This document shows positions 1 to 7,747 of a stretch of DNA of 13,045 nt, one piece after another. Position 1 is the first letter of the stretch. Every line of letters begins with the position of its first letter. The position numbers and the translations under genes were made by a program. The notes under the pieces were generated by a model. The model had not been told where the DNA came from. It searched no databases and saw only the letters and a program-made list of their open reading frames with translations. Origin of the DNA: Myxococcales bacterium (GTDB lineage Bacteria; Myxococcota_A; Bradymonadia; UBA4248); NCBI GenBank assembly GCA_004554395.1, contig SFMP01000193.1, positions 1-13,045 on the forward strand, in the 5' to 3' direction.

Positions 1-107
1 ACAGGATGTAACATCTAGGATGATTACTTTCACATCACAGGATGTAACATCTAGGATGATTACTTTCATATCACAGGATGGAACAACAAAAATGTCATTA
101 TAGGATG
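1..107. repeat. 36-bp tandem direct repeat with AGGATG motifs
   Basis: Two near-identical 36-bp units (1-36 and 37-72, differing by one base near the end) are followed by a degenerate third copy. Each unit carries AGGATG twice, so the motif occurs at 3-8, 17-22, 39-44, 53-58, 75-80 and 102-107, with spacings of 14, 22, 14, 22 and 27 bases. The array starts at base 1 and may extend leftwards out of the window. Units abut with no spacers, so this is not a CRISPR. It could be an operator array for the ribbon-helix-helix protein encoded downstream; that is inference. Confidence 0.85.
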
Positions 108-201
108 ATACAAAACACGTCATAAGACCCAACACAAGAGCCATAAAACGCTGTATTTTCAACAGTTTTCGCAATATGTGATATTTTTTTAATATTTTTT
201 C
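108..201. other. AT-rich intergenic stretch with a short palindrome
   Basis: No gene is visible here. The stretch is clearly more AT-rich than the coding regions and ends in long T runs at 184-200. A perfect 5-bp inverted repeat AATAT-gtg-ATATT lies at 173-185, just upstream of the -35 hexamer, and could be a regulator site. The T runs could act as an UP-type element. Confidence 0.35.
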
Positions 202-229
202 TTGACTTGTAAAAAGCGGTAGCTATCAT
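202..229 (+). promoter_or_regulatory. sigma-70-like promoter for the RHH/ATPase pair
   Basis: TTGACT at 202-207 (5 of 6 match to TTGACA), a 16-base spacer, and TATCAT at 224-229 (5 of 6 match to TATAAT). AT-rich sequence lies just upstream. Transcription would start near 236 and leave a leader of about 145 bases before the ATG at 382. I saw no convincing alternative promoter for the downstream genes. Confidence 0.55.
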
Positions 230-381
230 GAAAGACACAAAGACGAATGTTGCATTTGTCGATGCCCACATAGACGATTATTCCGTCATTTTTTGTTATT
301 CGGGTTACTATTTCCTTTCTATATTCAATTGCACAGTATTGTCTTGTCCACATCAACATTGTCACCAAGCGAGGTATAACG

Positions 382-663
382 ATGTCTTCACAGCAATCAC
401 TTTTTCCATTCGATCTCTTTAAGCTATGCTCACTCTATGCCGCCAACGGTTCCAAACCTGCCCCCAAAAAGCGCGGTCGCAAACCCATCAAAGACAAACG
501 CGTTGTCGCCATTGCCCTCGAAGGCGATGTCTACGCCGATATCGCCGAAATCTGCAACGCCATTCAAATGCCCATTGCCTCGTATCTGCGCGAACTCATC
601 TTACAAGCACATCGAGAAGGCATATTGCCAAGGAGTCAAACACATCATGTATCCCAATCATAA
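382..663 (+). CDS. Small AT-hook / ribbon-helix-helix DNA-binding protein
   Basis: A 93-residue protein, probably a transcriptional regulator. Residues 28-40 are basic and contain KKRGRKP, an AT-hook-like motif. They are followed by a predicted beta strand (VVAIAL, 41-46) and two helices (about 49-60 and 64-79), the order expected of a ribbon-helix-helix (Arc/CopG-type) dimer. The ATG is preceded by GAGG at 371-374 with a seven-base gap. Codon use matches the neighbouring genes. It lies 172 bases upstream of the large ATPase on the same strand and just downstream of the AGGATG array, so it may bind that array and control itself and the ATPase. An antitoxin-like or partner role is also possible. 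The family call rests on pattern only. Confidence 0.6.
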   Translation: MSSQQSLFPFDLFKLCSLYAANGSKPAPKKRGRKPIKDKRVVAIALEGDVYADIAEICNAIQMPIASYLRELILQAHREGILPRSQTHHVSQS

Positions 664-686
664 ACGCCACTTGCGACCGCATCCGC

Positions 687-734
687 GCGCATCCCCTTGC
701 CAACATTCACGCGCATCCCCTTGCCAACATTCAC
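687..734. repeat. 24-bp tandem duplication between the RHH and ATPase genes
   Basis: Two exact 24-bp units at 687-710 and 711-734, each beginning GCGCATCCCC, followed by a further GCG. They lie in the 172-base gap between the two genes. No hairpin or promoter is evident within them. Probably a slippage duplication. Confidence 0.85.
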
Positions 735-835
735 GCGTTTTAGTCGCCAACTATCTCAATTCTCCCTCCCACCAATTCAAACGTTATCTCTTTTCTTCAC
801 CATCATTTTTTTCATTCTCAATAAGGAATCTCACG

Positions 836-3800
836 ATGAACAAACGCGAAATCCAACTATTCAATGCCCTCTCCCTCGACCGCGAAGAAAACGCCCGAGT
901 CTTCAAAAAAACTAGCGTCAACGTCATGCCTAGCATCGTCGACAAGTATTCCGAACAAGCACACTTCATCTACGAACTCTTGCAAAACGCCGACGACGCA
1001 TGCGCTACGAGTGCCAAATTCATCCTCACCCAGCAACACCTCATCTTCATTCACGATGGGAAACGCCATTTCTCGATCTCCGACCCAGCGACCGAAGACG
1101 AAGACCGTGCAAATGGGAAACTCGGCGATATCAATGCCATCACAGCCATTGGACTATCGACGAAGACGACCGATGCAACGATCGGAAAATTCGGCGTCGG
1201 CTTCAAGTCCGTCTTCCAATACACTCGCTCACCACACATCTACGATTCGAACTGCAATTTCAAAATCGAAGATTACGTCGTTCCACGGCTCATCGACGAC
1301 GATATGAGCGATCTTTATGGGCGTCGCAACGACGAAACGATGTTCTGCTTGCCGTTTAACCCCGATGGCGATGGCGCTCAAACGGCCTACGAAGACATCG
1401 CCCTCAAATTGCGAAACCTCAACCACCCGCTACTCTTCCTCCAACATCTCCAAACCGTTAGTTACGAGTGCGACGACTTCAAAGGCTCCTACACAAAACA
1501 ACTCGAAAAATCCTACGCTTTCGGCGACACGACCGCCGAACACATTCTCCTACACGATGTCGTCGAACTCTTCGACGATGAAGATGACTACGTCGACGAC
1601 AATGATGAATGCGTCTACGAAGAGGATGGCGACGACGATGAATCAAATTCGCAGCTCTCGATCTGGCTTTTCTCGCGCCAAACAAACAAAGGACACCGCT
1701 ATTGCGTCGGTTTCTTTGCCGACGGCGATGGCTATCTATTCCCAGCCGCACATTTTCCTGCATTCTGCTTTTTCCCGACGCAAGTCGCGACAAATCTCAA
1801 CTTCATCGTCCACGCTCCATTCCAACTCACCGATAGCCGCGAGGGCATTAAAGGCGGAAACAAACACAACGACGAAATGATCGCATGCCTTGCAAAACTC
1901 GCCGCCGATGCCATCGTCCTATTGCGACAAATCGGCGAAACCGAATCCAAGCACATCATCGACGACGCAATTATCAAGGTCATTCCATGGAACTCAGCAG
2001 ATTTCTCCACCAGATACGCATCGACATCGTTCCGTCCATTCTACGAAGCCGTTGTCGCCGTATTCAAAACGCGTAAAATCATACCTACCCGCAACGGTTA
2101 TACGACGAAAGACAATGCCTATTGGGCTTCGAATCCCGATATCGTCAAACTCTTCTCCGACGAACAACTCGCAGCTCTCTACGGCAACGAATCTGCTCAC
2201 TTTGTCTTCACGACGCGGGGGCGCGACGAGACAAAGCGCAACGCCCCACAACTCTGTGCTTTCATCGATTCCATCGTCAACGACACCACCGACGACGCCA
2301 GCATCGCCAACCATATTGATTCGGCATTCATCGAAGCTCAAGAGACCGCTTGGTTACACGACTTCTATCGATGGATTTCTAACTCAAAGGAACGACAAAA
2401 AATGTTCAAAGAAAAACCGATCTTCATCAATCGCGAAGGACGCGCCACACGAGCCTTCGACGAATCCGGCAATGCCATCCTATTCCTCCCATACGATTGC
2501 ACACAAATCCCATCCGATTATCCGACCGTTCACCCCAGTCTCATCGAAAATGAAGAGACGAAAAAAATCCTCAAAGATATTGGCATATCGGAACCGACTC
2601 AATGGGACTTCATCTACAAATACATTTGCCCCAAATTCCACGACTCAAGCATTCGTCCTCAAACGACGTCTTCGGAATCGCAACTCAACGATGCCATTGC
2701 CAAAAGCCGCGCCGACTTCGGTATCGTCTTCGATTTCTATTGCAATGCCTGCCTAAGCGGAACTGCCGATTCCGAAACGAAGTTCCGATTTCTCGATGAA
2801 CTGCGCAATTGCACATTCCTCGTCGGCATCAAAACGCCACAATTCCAAGAACGCAAGCTGTTCAAAGCGACCGACCTCTATATGCCAACCAGCGAACTCA
2901 AACACTACCTCGAAATCGTCGACGACCAATTCATCGTCGATACAGATTTCTACCGCCCATGCATCGGCGAACGACAAACGCAATTCGAGCAATTCTTGAC
3001 TGCTCTCGGGTGCATGAAAGATGTCGCTTGCACTTCCACGACGACGACTGTCTATCCCCCGAGAATAGGGCGAACGCAATTGCAAATCGATAATCAATGG
3101 CCCGATCCCGAATACCGCTGCTATTACGAACCCATGCTCTATATTGAACCTTCTATCGTTGGAAGCGAAAAATATGTCGAATACATCGAATCACACGGCG
3201 ACATGGCGCGATCTCTACTCCTGTGGAACGTACTCCTACAGCGACCAAGTCAATACCCTCGTTCGTTCAATGACGAACTCACCGGCAAATGCCACTATAG
3301 ACGCCAATCCTCCAAGAAGCCCTTCTACGTCATGGATTTCACTTCGCACTGCACGAGAATGCTCAGAAATGGCAAATGGCTCTTCGATAAAAACGGCAAC
3401 GCCAAATCGCCTAATGAACTCACAAAAGATGTACTCAACCCAGCCTACGACATCGACGCTTCTGCCGCCTCCAAGTTGTTCAAGTTCTTGGGCATCGCAG
3501 ACTCAAAAGACGACAAATTCGCAAGAGTCGAAGCCATCCTCGACGAATCCAATTTTTCTATCCGCGATAAAGAAAACACGATGTTTGCCATGGAAATCGT
3601 GAACGATGGCTTCACAAAAGAAGATTACGAGGCATTTAAAGCATGGAAACGAATCAACGAAATCGCAACGCCCGCACCAATCACTGCCTATACCAATTCG
3701 CGCAAAGCCTACACATCAACAACCAATACCAAAACCGATGACGCGAGCGAGTCCACAGAACAAAGCGACACCCCCGATGAGCGTATATCATCGCTCGATC

Positions 3801-4117
3801 GCATTCTACGCGAACTTGAGGCGCAATACCGCGTCATCTCCGACAACCAAACCGATGATGCGAGCGAGTCCACAGAACAAAGCGACGCCCCCGATGAGTG
3901 TGAATCATCGCTCGGTCGCATTCTACGTGAAATCGAAGCGCGACGTCTCGAGCAGATCGAAAAACGCCCAAAGGCCGACGGCGACGATCAAATCGACGAC
4001 GACGTCACCATTGATTCGCGCGATGAACAATTCCTATATCTCATCGAAACTGCGAAATACCACTTCGATGCATTGCGCAATATCTTAAACGAAATCAAAC
4101 GACTCTACATTTCGTAG
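836..4117 (+). CDS. Large sacsin-type GHKL (HSP90-like) ATPase
   Basis: A 1093-residue protein with an N-terminal Bergerat-fold ATPase domain of the sacsin type. Visible motifs are the N box ELLQNADDA (47-55, with E47 and N51), HDGK (73-76) for the ATP-lid Asp/Gly, IGKFGVGFKSVF (116-127), and FQLTDSREGI (329-338), a segment typical of sacsin-like ATPases. An acidic insert lies at 246-270. The middle (about 350-950) has no motif I recognise. The C-terminal tail contains a 39-residue tandem duplication (967-1044), then an acidic and a helical end. The start at 836 is preceded by AAGGAA at 823-828 with a seven-base gap; the reading frame is open further upstream, but those codons overlap the RHH gene. 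Such proteins are related to eukaryotic sacsin, and bacterial members occur in genomic islands. A chaperone-like, stress or anti-phage role is possible, but nothing here proves one. No obvious effector gene adjoins it. Confidence 0.85.
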   Translation: MNKREIQLFNALSLDREENARVFKKTSVNVMPSIVDKYSEQAHFIYELLQNADDACATSAKFILTQQHLIFIHDGKRHFSISDPATEDEDRANGKLGDINAITAIGLSTKTTDATIGKFGVGFKSVFQYTRSPHIYDSNCNFKIEDYVVPRLIDDDMSDLYGRRNDETMFCLPFNPDGDGAQTAYEDIALKLRNLNHPLLFLQHLQTVSYECDDFKGSYTKQLEKSYAFGDTTAEHILLHDVVELFDDEDDYVDDNDECVYEEDGDDDESNSQLSIWLFSRQTNKGHRYCVGFFADGDGYLFPAAHFPAFCFFPTQVATNLNFIVHAPFQLTDSREGIKGGNKHNDEMIACLAKLAADAIVLLRQIGETESKHIIDDAIIKVIPWNSADFSTRYASTSFRPFYEAVVAVFKTRKIIPTRNGYTTKDNAYWASNPDIVKLFSDEQLAALYGNESAHFVFTTRGRDETKRNAPQLCAFIDSIVNDTTDDASIANHIDSAFIEAQETAWLHDFYRWISNSKERQKMFKEKPIFINREGRATRAFDESGNAILFLPYDCTQIPSDYPTVHPSLIENEETKKILKDIGISEPTQWDFIYKYICPKFHDSSIRPQTTSSESQLNDAIAKSRADFGIVFDFYCNACLSGTADSETKFRFLDELRNCTFLVGIKTPQFQERKLFKATDLYMPTSELKHYLEIVDDQFIVDTDFYRPCIGERQTQFEQFLTALGCMKDVACTSTTTTVYPPRIGRTQLQIDNQWPDPEYRCYYEPMLYIEPSIVGSEKYVEYIESHGDMARSLLLWNVLLQRPSQYPRSFNDELTGKCHYRRQSSKKPFYVMDFTSHCTRMLRNGKWLFDKNGNAKSPNELTKDVLNPAYDIDASAASKLFKFLGIADSKDDKFARVEAILDESNFSIRDKENTMFAMEIVNDGFTKEDYEAFKAWKRINEIATPAPITAYTNSRKAYTSTTNTKTDDASESTEQSDTPDERISSLDRILRELEAQYRVISDNQTDDASESTEQSDAPDECESSLGRILREIEARRLEQIEKRPKADGDDQIDDDVTIDSRDEQFLYLIETAKYHFDALRNILNEIKRLYIS
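3734..3967 (+). repeat. 117-bp in-frame tandem duplication in the ATPase tail
   Basis: Two copies with a 117-base offset (3734-3850 and 3851-3967), each 39 codons. Both encode a TDDASESTEQSD-type acidic stretch, then a Ser-Ser-Leu and an I/L-rich amphipathic segment (RILRELEA and RILREIEA). The first 100 or so bases of each unit are nearly identical, while the last 30 have diverged. The duplication adds a second flexible acidic linker plus helix near the C-terminus. Confidence 0.9.
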
Positions 4118-4126
4118 CGCTAACGC

Positions 4127-4160
4127 GTGCGCCCCGTCCGAGACAGCTGGCGGGGCGCGC
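4127..4160 (+). terminator. Possible terminator hairpin after the ATPase gene
   Basis: An eight-base-pair GC stem (GCGCCCCG-type, 4129-4136 with 4151-4158) begins 11 bases after the stop codon, and wobble pairs can extend it on both sides. The following sequence (CATTTCT) has only a weak T run, so it may be a pause or stability hairpin, or depend on other factors. Confidence 0.5.
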
Positions 4161-4188
4161 CATTTCTAATGCCGCCAAGAGCCAATAG

Positions 4189-4231
4189 CCCATCGCAACA
4201 ATGCGACGGGAGCTTGCGCCGAGCAAGCCCC
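4189..4231. repeat. Two adjacent inverted repeats between convergent genes
   Basis: One hairpin pairs CCC-TCGCA (4189-4197) with TGCGA-GGG (4202-4210) with one mismatch. The next pairs GCTTGC (4212-4217) with GCAAGC (4223-4228), flanked by GGG/CCC. They lie just downstream of the FIST gene on the minus strand and may terminate it, but neither is followed by a clear T run in that direction. Confidence 0.35.
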
Positions 4232-4247
4232 ACACAATGATAAAAAG

Positions 4248-5399
4248 CTATCTTTTAATGAGCAAGATGGCGATCATCATATTGCCATGGGTATCGGGGG
4301 CCGATGCCTCGATACGACCTTGTTCGCCAAAAGACGACATGCCGATAAACGGAATATCGCCGAGGGAATGGCGGATATTTTGGCAGACCTTATTCATCTT
4401 TTCGGCGATGATCGATGCGCAACCCGCGCAATACATGACAAAAGCCGTCCGAATCGTACTCGGATCGATATGCCTCAATATCCGCGATACCATTCGACCA
4501 GCTTGATCGACGAGGTAATCGGCACTACTGCGCATGAGATAAATATGCGATCCGACGGGAATCTCCGAATAAAACTCGATCGACTGATTCTCGGCATCGA
4601 TGCGGTAAGGATGCGCGAGCCAGATCAAGTCTTCGTCGGGCATTTCGTCGTTCGGTCGCACCATCGATCCAATCGTATAAAGCCCCGCCGATCGAGGCAA
4701 ATCGCCGCCTCGAGCTATCTCGATGTCAAAAATCGAATCCGTCCATTCGTTATAGACGGCGGCGGCTGGTCGATCGTCGATTCTTTCAATCGTGCGCAAA
4801 TTCGACGACGTCACGATTCCATGTTTTTGAGTCGGCAAATAACCCGCTTGGTGAATGGCACAAACGAGTCGATCGCCATAAACGACGGTCAGGAGTACGC
4901 CACAAGTACTCGTCTTTTCGTTGAGAAACACAAACGGTTTCGATAAAAACTTGTCGTTAGCCGCCGTCGCACCAAAGACTTGAACGCGATCGTCGAAGAC
5001 GTCGTGAATGCCCTCTATGACGCGCTCCTCGTAGCCTTGCATGGCATGCATGACGACGTATGTGGGCGATTTTGAACAATCGCAACGCGATCGAATCGCT
5101 GCGCTCACGCGCGCCCTTACGTCTTTCGACGCCCGCGCCTCGCAATCGAATTCCACGAGGATCGGGCACGTTTCGAGTGCATCACTCGCTTCGACGACGA
5201 GCCCCAAACTCCCCCTCTCATATCCCGATGGCGCAATAATCCCATGGTACGAGCTCGCACCAAATATCTCAAGGCGCGGGAACTTGGCTCGAAGATCTCG
5301 AATCACATCGACATCGACGTTTTGCGTCGAATAGACGATGAACGCGCGAGGATCGATCCACAATGACGTGTCGAGTTGCTGTAGATTGGTGATTTGCAT
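4248..5399 (-). CDS. FIST domain sensor protein (FIST N + FIST C)
   Basis: A 383-residue soluble protein with the two-part FIST architecture. FIST proteins are thought to bind small ligands for signal transduction. FIST-N spans about 15-190, with FGASSYHGI (47-55), VFGATAAND (141-149) and an AGYLPT segment (185-190). FIST-C spans about 200-375, with YCAGC (323-327) and PFIGMSSFGEQG (350-361). No membrane span, kinase or methyl-accepting domain is fused. I chose the ATG at 5399, which has AGAGAG six bases upstream; an in-frame TTG at 5417 would add six residues but has a poorer upstream site. It converges on the ATPase gene and is divergent from the DUF2505 gene, 253 bases away. The ligand cannot be read from the sequence. 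Solo FIST proteins usually act with a separate kinase or chemotaxis protein, and none is in this window. Confidence 0.92.
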   Translation of the reverse strand: MQITNLQQLDTSLWIDPRAFIVYSTQNVDVDVIRDLRAKFPRLEIFGASSYHGIIAPSGYERGSLGLVVEASDALETCPILVEFDCEARASKDVRARVSAAIRSRCDCSKSPTYVVMHAMQGYEERVIEGIHDVFDDRVQVFGATAANDKFLSKPFVFLNEKTSTCGVLLTVVYGDRLVCAIHQAGYLPTQKHGIVTSSNLRTIERIDDRPAAAVYNEWTDSIFDIEIARGGDLPRSAGLYTIGSMVRPNDEMPDEDLIWLAHPYRIDAENQSIEFYSEIPVGSHIYLMRSSADYLVDQAGRMVSRILRHIDPSTIRTAFVMYCAGCASIIAEKMNKVCQNIRHSLGDIPFIGMSSFGEQGRIEASAPDTHGNMMIAILLIKR

Positions 5400-5652
5400 A
5401 CTCAGCTCTCTGGGCAAAATGACGACAATCCATCCCTTTTATTACCACGATTTGCGCTCTTTGTCCACGCAAGCCCCAAAATCCGAGCACATTCCAAACC
5501 TATCGACGACGAATTTGCAAGAGCTACGAATAGAATGCACGCCAATTGCGTTCAAATGCGTTATAGAGGTATTCGATGACTCGGATCGAACGCTTTGCCT
5601 CGTGGCAACGATGCGACAATTCACCCACTCATATTGACTTAAGGAGAATGAT

Positions 5653-6138
5653 ATGGCTACGACGATATCGATCGACGACAGATTCGACTGCACACCCGAG
5701 GTCTTATTCGACCGCCTGAGCGATAACGATTTCGACGACGACTTGATGAAAGCTCTCAACATGAGCAAAGCACTCATCGAATCGAACGATACCCCACAGG
5801 GTCCGACCTACAAAATCCGCCTCACCAATCCCGATACGATTCCCGCTATCGCAAAGCGATTCACGGGGGAACACTTATCCTATGTCGAAACTCGCATTTG
5901 GAACCGAAGCAAACTGGGAAATACGTGGGAAATCGTGCCCGAAATCAGTGGCGCCACCGTCGAAGCCAAAGGAACGACCGAAATCGTCGCCGACGGTACG
6001 GGATGCATCCGACGCACGCGCGGAAAGATCAGCGTCAATCTACCTCTCATCGGCAAAAAAATCGAAGAAATGGTCCTCCAAAGCATCAACGATACGTTCA
6101 AACGCAATGCGGAATATTGCCGCAGTGCCATTCAATAA
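5653..6138 (+). CDS. DUF2505-like (SRPBCC/START-type) protein
   Basis: A 161-residue soluble protein resembling the DUF2505 family, whose members have a helix-grip (SRPBCC/START-like) fold with a hydrophobic cavity. Supporting features are an N-terminal strand followed by TPEVLFDRLSDNDF (14-27), alternating beta segments through the middle, and a C-terminal PLIGKKIEEMV segment (131-141) leading into a long final helix, as in SRPBCC proteins. The start is strongly supported by AAGGAG at 5641-5646, six bases before the ATG. No signal peptide is present, so it is likely cytoplasmic. The ligand is unknown. It is transcribed away from the FIST gene and towards the fluoride channel gene, and no neighbour explains its role. 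Confidence 0.72.
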   Translation: MATTISIDDRFDCTPEVLFDRLSDNDFDDDLMKALNMSKALIESNDTPQGPTYKIRLTNPDTIPAIAKRFTGEHLSYVETRIWNRSKLGNTWEIVPEISGATVEAKGTTEIVADGTGCIRRTRGKISVNLPLIGKKIEEMVLQSINDTFKRNAEYCRSAIQ

Positions 6139-6152
6139 ACGCATTCTGTGCA

Positions 6153-6180
6153 CCCGCGCCCGCTCTGCGCGGGGCTCTCT
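6153..6180. terminator. GC hairpin between convergent DUF2505 and fluC genes
   Basis: A perfect seven-base-pair GC stem (CCCGCGC at 6153-6159 with GCGCGGG at 6167-6173) and a seven-base loop lie in the 40-base gap between two convergent stop codons. It may serve both directions. The plus-strand tail (GCTCTCT) is only moderately T-rich. Confidence 0.45.
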
Positions 6181-6583
6181 ACGATCCATTGCTCCAAATA
6201 CACAGCGCAATCCAGCGCCCTACGACAACACCGATAATCGTCAAAACGACACTAGCGACGATATATCCGCTGGCAATTCCCCAATGACCTTTATCGATGA
6301 GCCCAACGGTTTCGAGCGAAAACGTCGAAAACGTCGTCAAACCACCACAAAACCCTGCTTTCCAAAAAGACGTCGAGGCCGGCGATAATAACTGCGTCCG
6401 GATCAAGCATCCCGCTATCAATCCGATGATAAATGCGCCCAACACGTTGACGATGAGCGTTGCAACGGGAAATAATGACGATGACGACGACGACAACGGG
6501 GGCAATTGCGATATGCCATAGCGCAACATTGCCCCAATGGCACCTCCTGTCCCGACTGCAAAAAACATCACGGGGGAATACAT
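6179..6583 (-). CDS. crcB: Fluoride ion channel FluC/CrcB
   Basis: A 134-residue integral membrane protein of the FluC (CrcB) family, which exports fluoride passively as a dual-topology dimer. Hallmarks are GTGGAIGAMLRY (11-22), a TLIVNVLG segment with the pore Asn (N46) in the second helix, and GGLTTFSTF (80-88), the segment carrying the Phe-box and central Na+-site residues. Four hydrophobic spans fit the usual length of about 125 residues. A six-Ser run (31-36), encoded by TCG-like triplets, lengthens the first loop. The ATG at 6583 is preceded by GGAG with a five-base gap. The frame stays open upstream to 6664, but that extension would overlap the protease gene. I see no fluoride riboswitch upstream. 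Confidence 0.94.
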   Translation of the reverse strand: MYSPVMFFAVGTGGAIGAMLRYGISQLPPLSSSSSSLFPVATLIVNVLGAFIIGLIAGCLIRTQLLSPASTSFWKAGFCGGLTTFSTFSLETVGLIDKGHWGIASGYIVASVVLTIIGVVVGRWIALCIWSNGS

Positions 6584-6585
6584 CG

Positions 6586-7662
6586 ATGCTCCATAGCTAT
6601 ATTCAAAAAACTCGATGGGCGATTTTTCTTTCGCTCCTAGGCCCTCTCCAAGCGTGCGAGTCATCCGACGATGAATTCAATCGAGAAATGATCGCGACAA
6701 CCCCGCAAGCCATTCGATACGGCACGCCCGACGCCGACGATTCCTACCGCTCTGTCATGGGGATTGCCATAAAAACTCGCGAAAAAGCCTCCATTTATTG
6801 CTCGGCCGTCCTCATCGATGCGCATAAACTGCTCACCGCCGCACACTGCGTCTCGACGAGCGATACATTCCCTTTCGACGCTCTCCGTCAAAAAGATGCC
6901 ATACAAATCGTTGCACAATACGGCTTTCAAAGCTCTTCCAATCCCCCAAAAACGGAGTTCTATCCCATCGGCGACGTTCAAATTCATCCCGGATATAACC
7001 CCAAAACTCGCATTCACGACATTGCCATCGTCGAAATCGACGCCAATATCGACACAACGCCATTCATTCCCTATCCGATAGCAACCGATCCGAACGTCAT
7101 TTCGCTCGCAACGCAAAACAAATCCCCGATCACTTATGTCGGATACGGCAACGACGAATCGAGCACCTACGGTTCGCGAAAATACTGCAAAAGCACCGCA
7201 GAATCTCATTGTCCAATGTCAGCGGTCGCCTGCTCCAAATCGACGTCTAAAGCATCTTACGACATCCCCGGCGGCACAGTCTTCGACGCCATCGACGATT
7301 GTGCGCCGTGTTTTGGCGATTCCGGAGGCCCTGCCCTTATCGATATCTATGGCGTGGCGCACGTCTTTGCCATTACGTCGTTTGGCGATGAAACATGCGA
7401 AGACTTCACCGCCTCGACACTGGCCCACGAACACCGCATCTGGCTCAATGACCGCATAAACCCAGAATCGCACGCCCAATGCGCCGCCATGCCTCGACAT
7501 ACGCGCTCAAACGCATCGTTCCCAATCCTCATCGCAGTATCGTGCATCGTCGCTTTCGCTCGACGACGCCACCACCCAAACCGCGCCAAAACAGCTTTAT
7601 TTCAATTGGTGCATTGTGTAGACTCCGCGCCTAGAAGTCGTGCGTTCTCGCGCCTTTCGTAA
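6586..7662 (+). CDS. Secreted S1 (chymotrypsin-fold) serine protease, putative lipoprotein
   Basis: A 358-residue protease precursor. The N-terminus has a signal peptide ending in lipobox LQAC (Cys24), so it is probably lipid-anchored. The S1 catalytic triad is complete: His87 in LLTAAHC, Asp145 in HDIAIVEID and Ser246 in CFGDSGGP. Cys72 and Cys88 flank the His as in the classic His-loop disulfide. The residue six before the catalytic Ser (position 189 in chymotrypsin numbering) is Ala240, not Asp, so trypsin-like Lys/Arg specificity is unlikely. The C-terminus has a hydrophobic segment (about 311-325) followed by RRRHH, then about 30 further residues, resembling a C-terminal sorting or anchor signal. 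The ATG at 6586 has GGGGGA at 6572-6577; upstream in-frame codons would bury the signal peptide. Confidence 0.9.
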   Translation: MLHSYIQKTRWAIFLSLLGPLQACESSDDEFNREMIATTPQAIRYGTPDADDSYRSVMGIAIKTREKASIYCSAVLIDAHKLLTAAHCVSTSDTFPFDALRQKDAIQIVAQYGFQSSSNPPKTEFYPIGDVQIHPGYNPKTRIHDIAIVEIDANIDTTPFIPYPIATDPNVISLATQNKSPITYVGYGNDESSTYGSRKYCKSTAESHCPMSAVACSKSTSKASYDIPGGTVFDAIDDCAPCFGDSGGPALIDIYGVAHVFAITSFGDETCEDFTASTLAHEHRIWLNDRINPESHAQCAAMPRHTRSNASFPILIAVSCIVAFARRRHHPNRAKTALFQLVHCVDSAPRSRAFSRLS

Positions 7663-7747
7663 GCTCTCGCACATGCAAGGCATGGCTAGAGCTTGGGCTC
7701 TGGAGGGCCAAAACACCAATTCTTCAAATCACTACTGGGCGTTAATC
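7663..7747. other. Short gap between the protease and FHA/AgmX-type genes
   Basis: These 85 bases hold a five-base-pair hairpin AGAGC-ttgg-GCTCT at 7688-7701 without a T run. I see no convincing promoter, and no good ribosome binding site before the ATG at 7748. Confidence 0.4.

Noticed and set aside
228..422. 64-residue open frame after the left promoter
   Set aside because: Its ATG overlaps the -10 hexamer, it has no ribosome binding site, it overlaps the RHH start, and its composition is not gene-like.
437..835. N-terminal extension of the ATPase from the upstream open frame
   Set aside because: It overlaps the RHH gene and runs through the 24-bp repeat, while the ATG at 836 has a good ribosome site and starts a typical N-terminus.
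6584..6700. Fluoride riboswitch upstream of crcB
   Set aside because: I could not match the conserved GGNGATGG and CTGATGACTCC-type segments; the stretch is protease coding sequence.
7673..7747. Earlier in-frame starts for the FHA/AgmX-type protein
   Set aside because: None has a better ribosome site, and the added residues are not conserved-looking; MANKQLYG at 7748 leads straight into the domain, though this start remains the least certain of the main genes.
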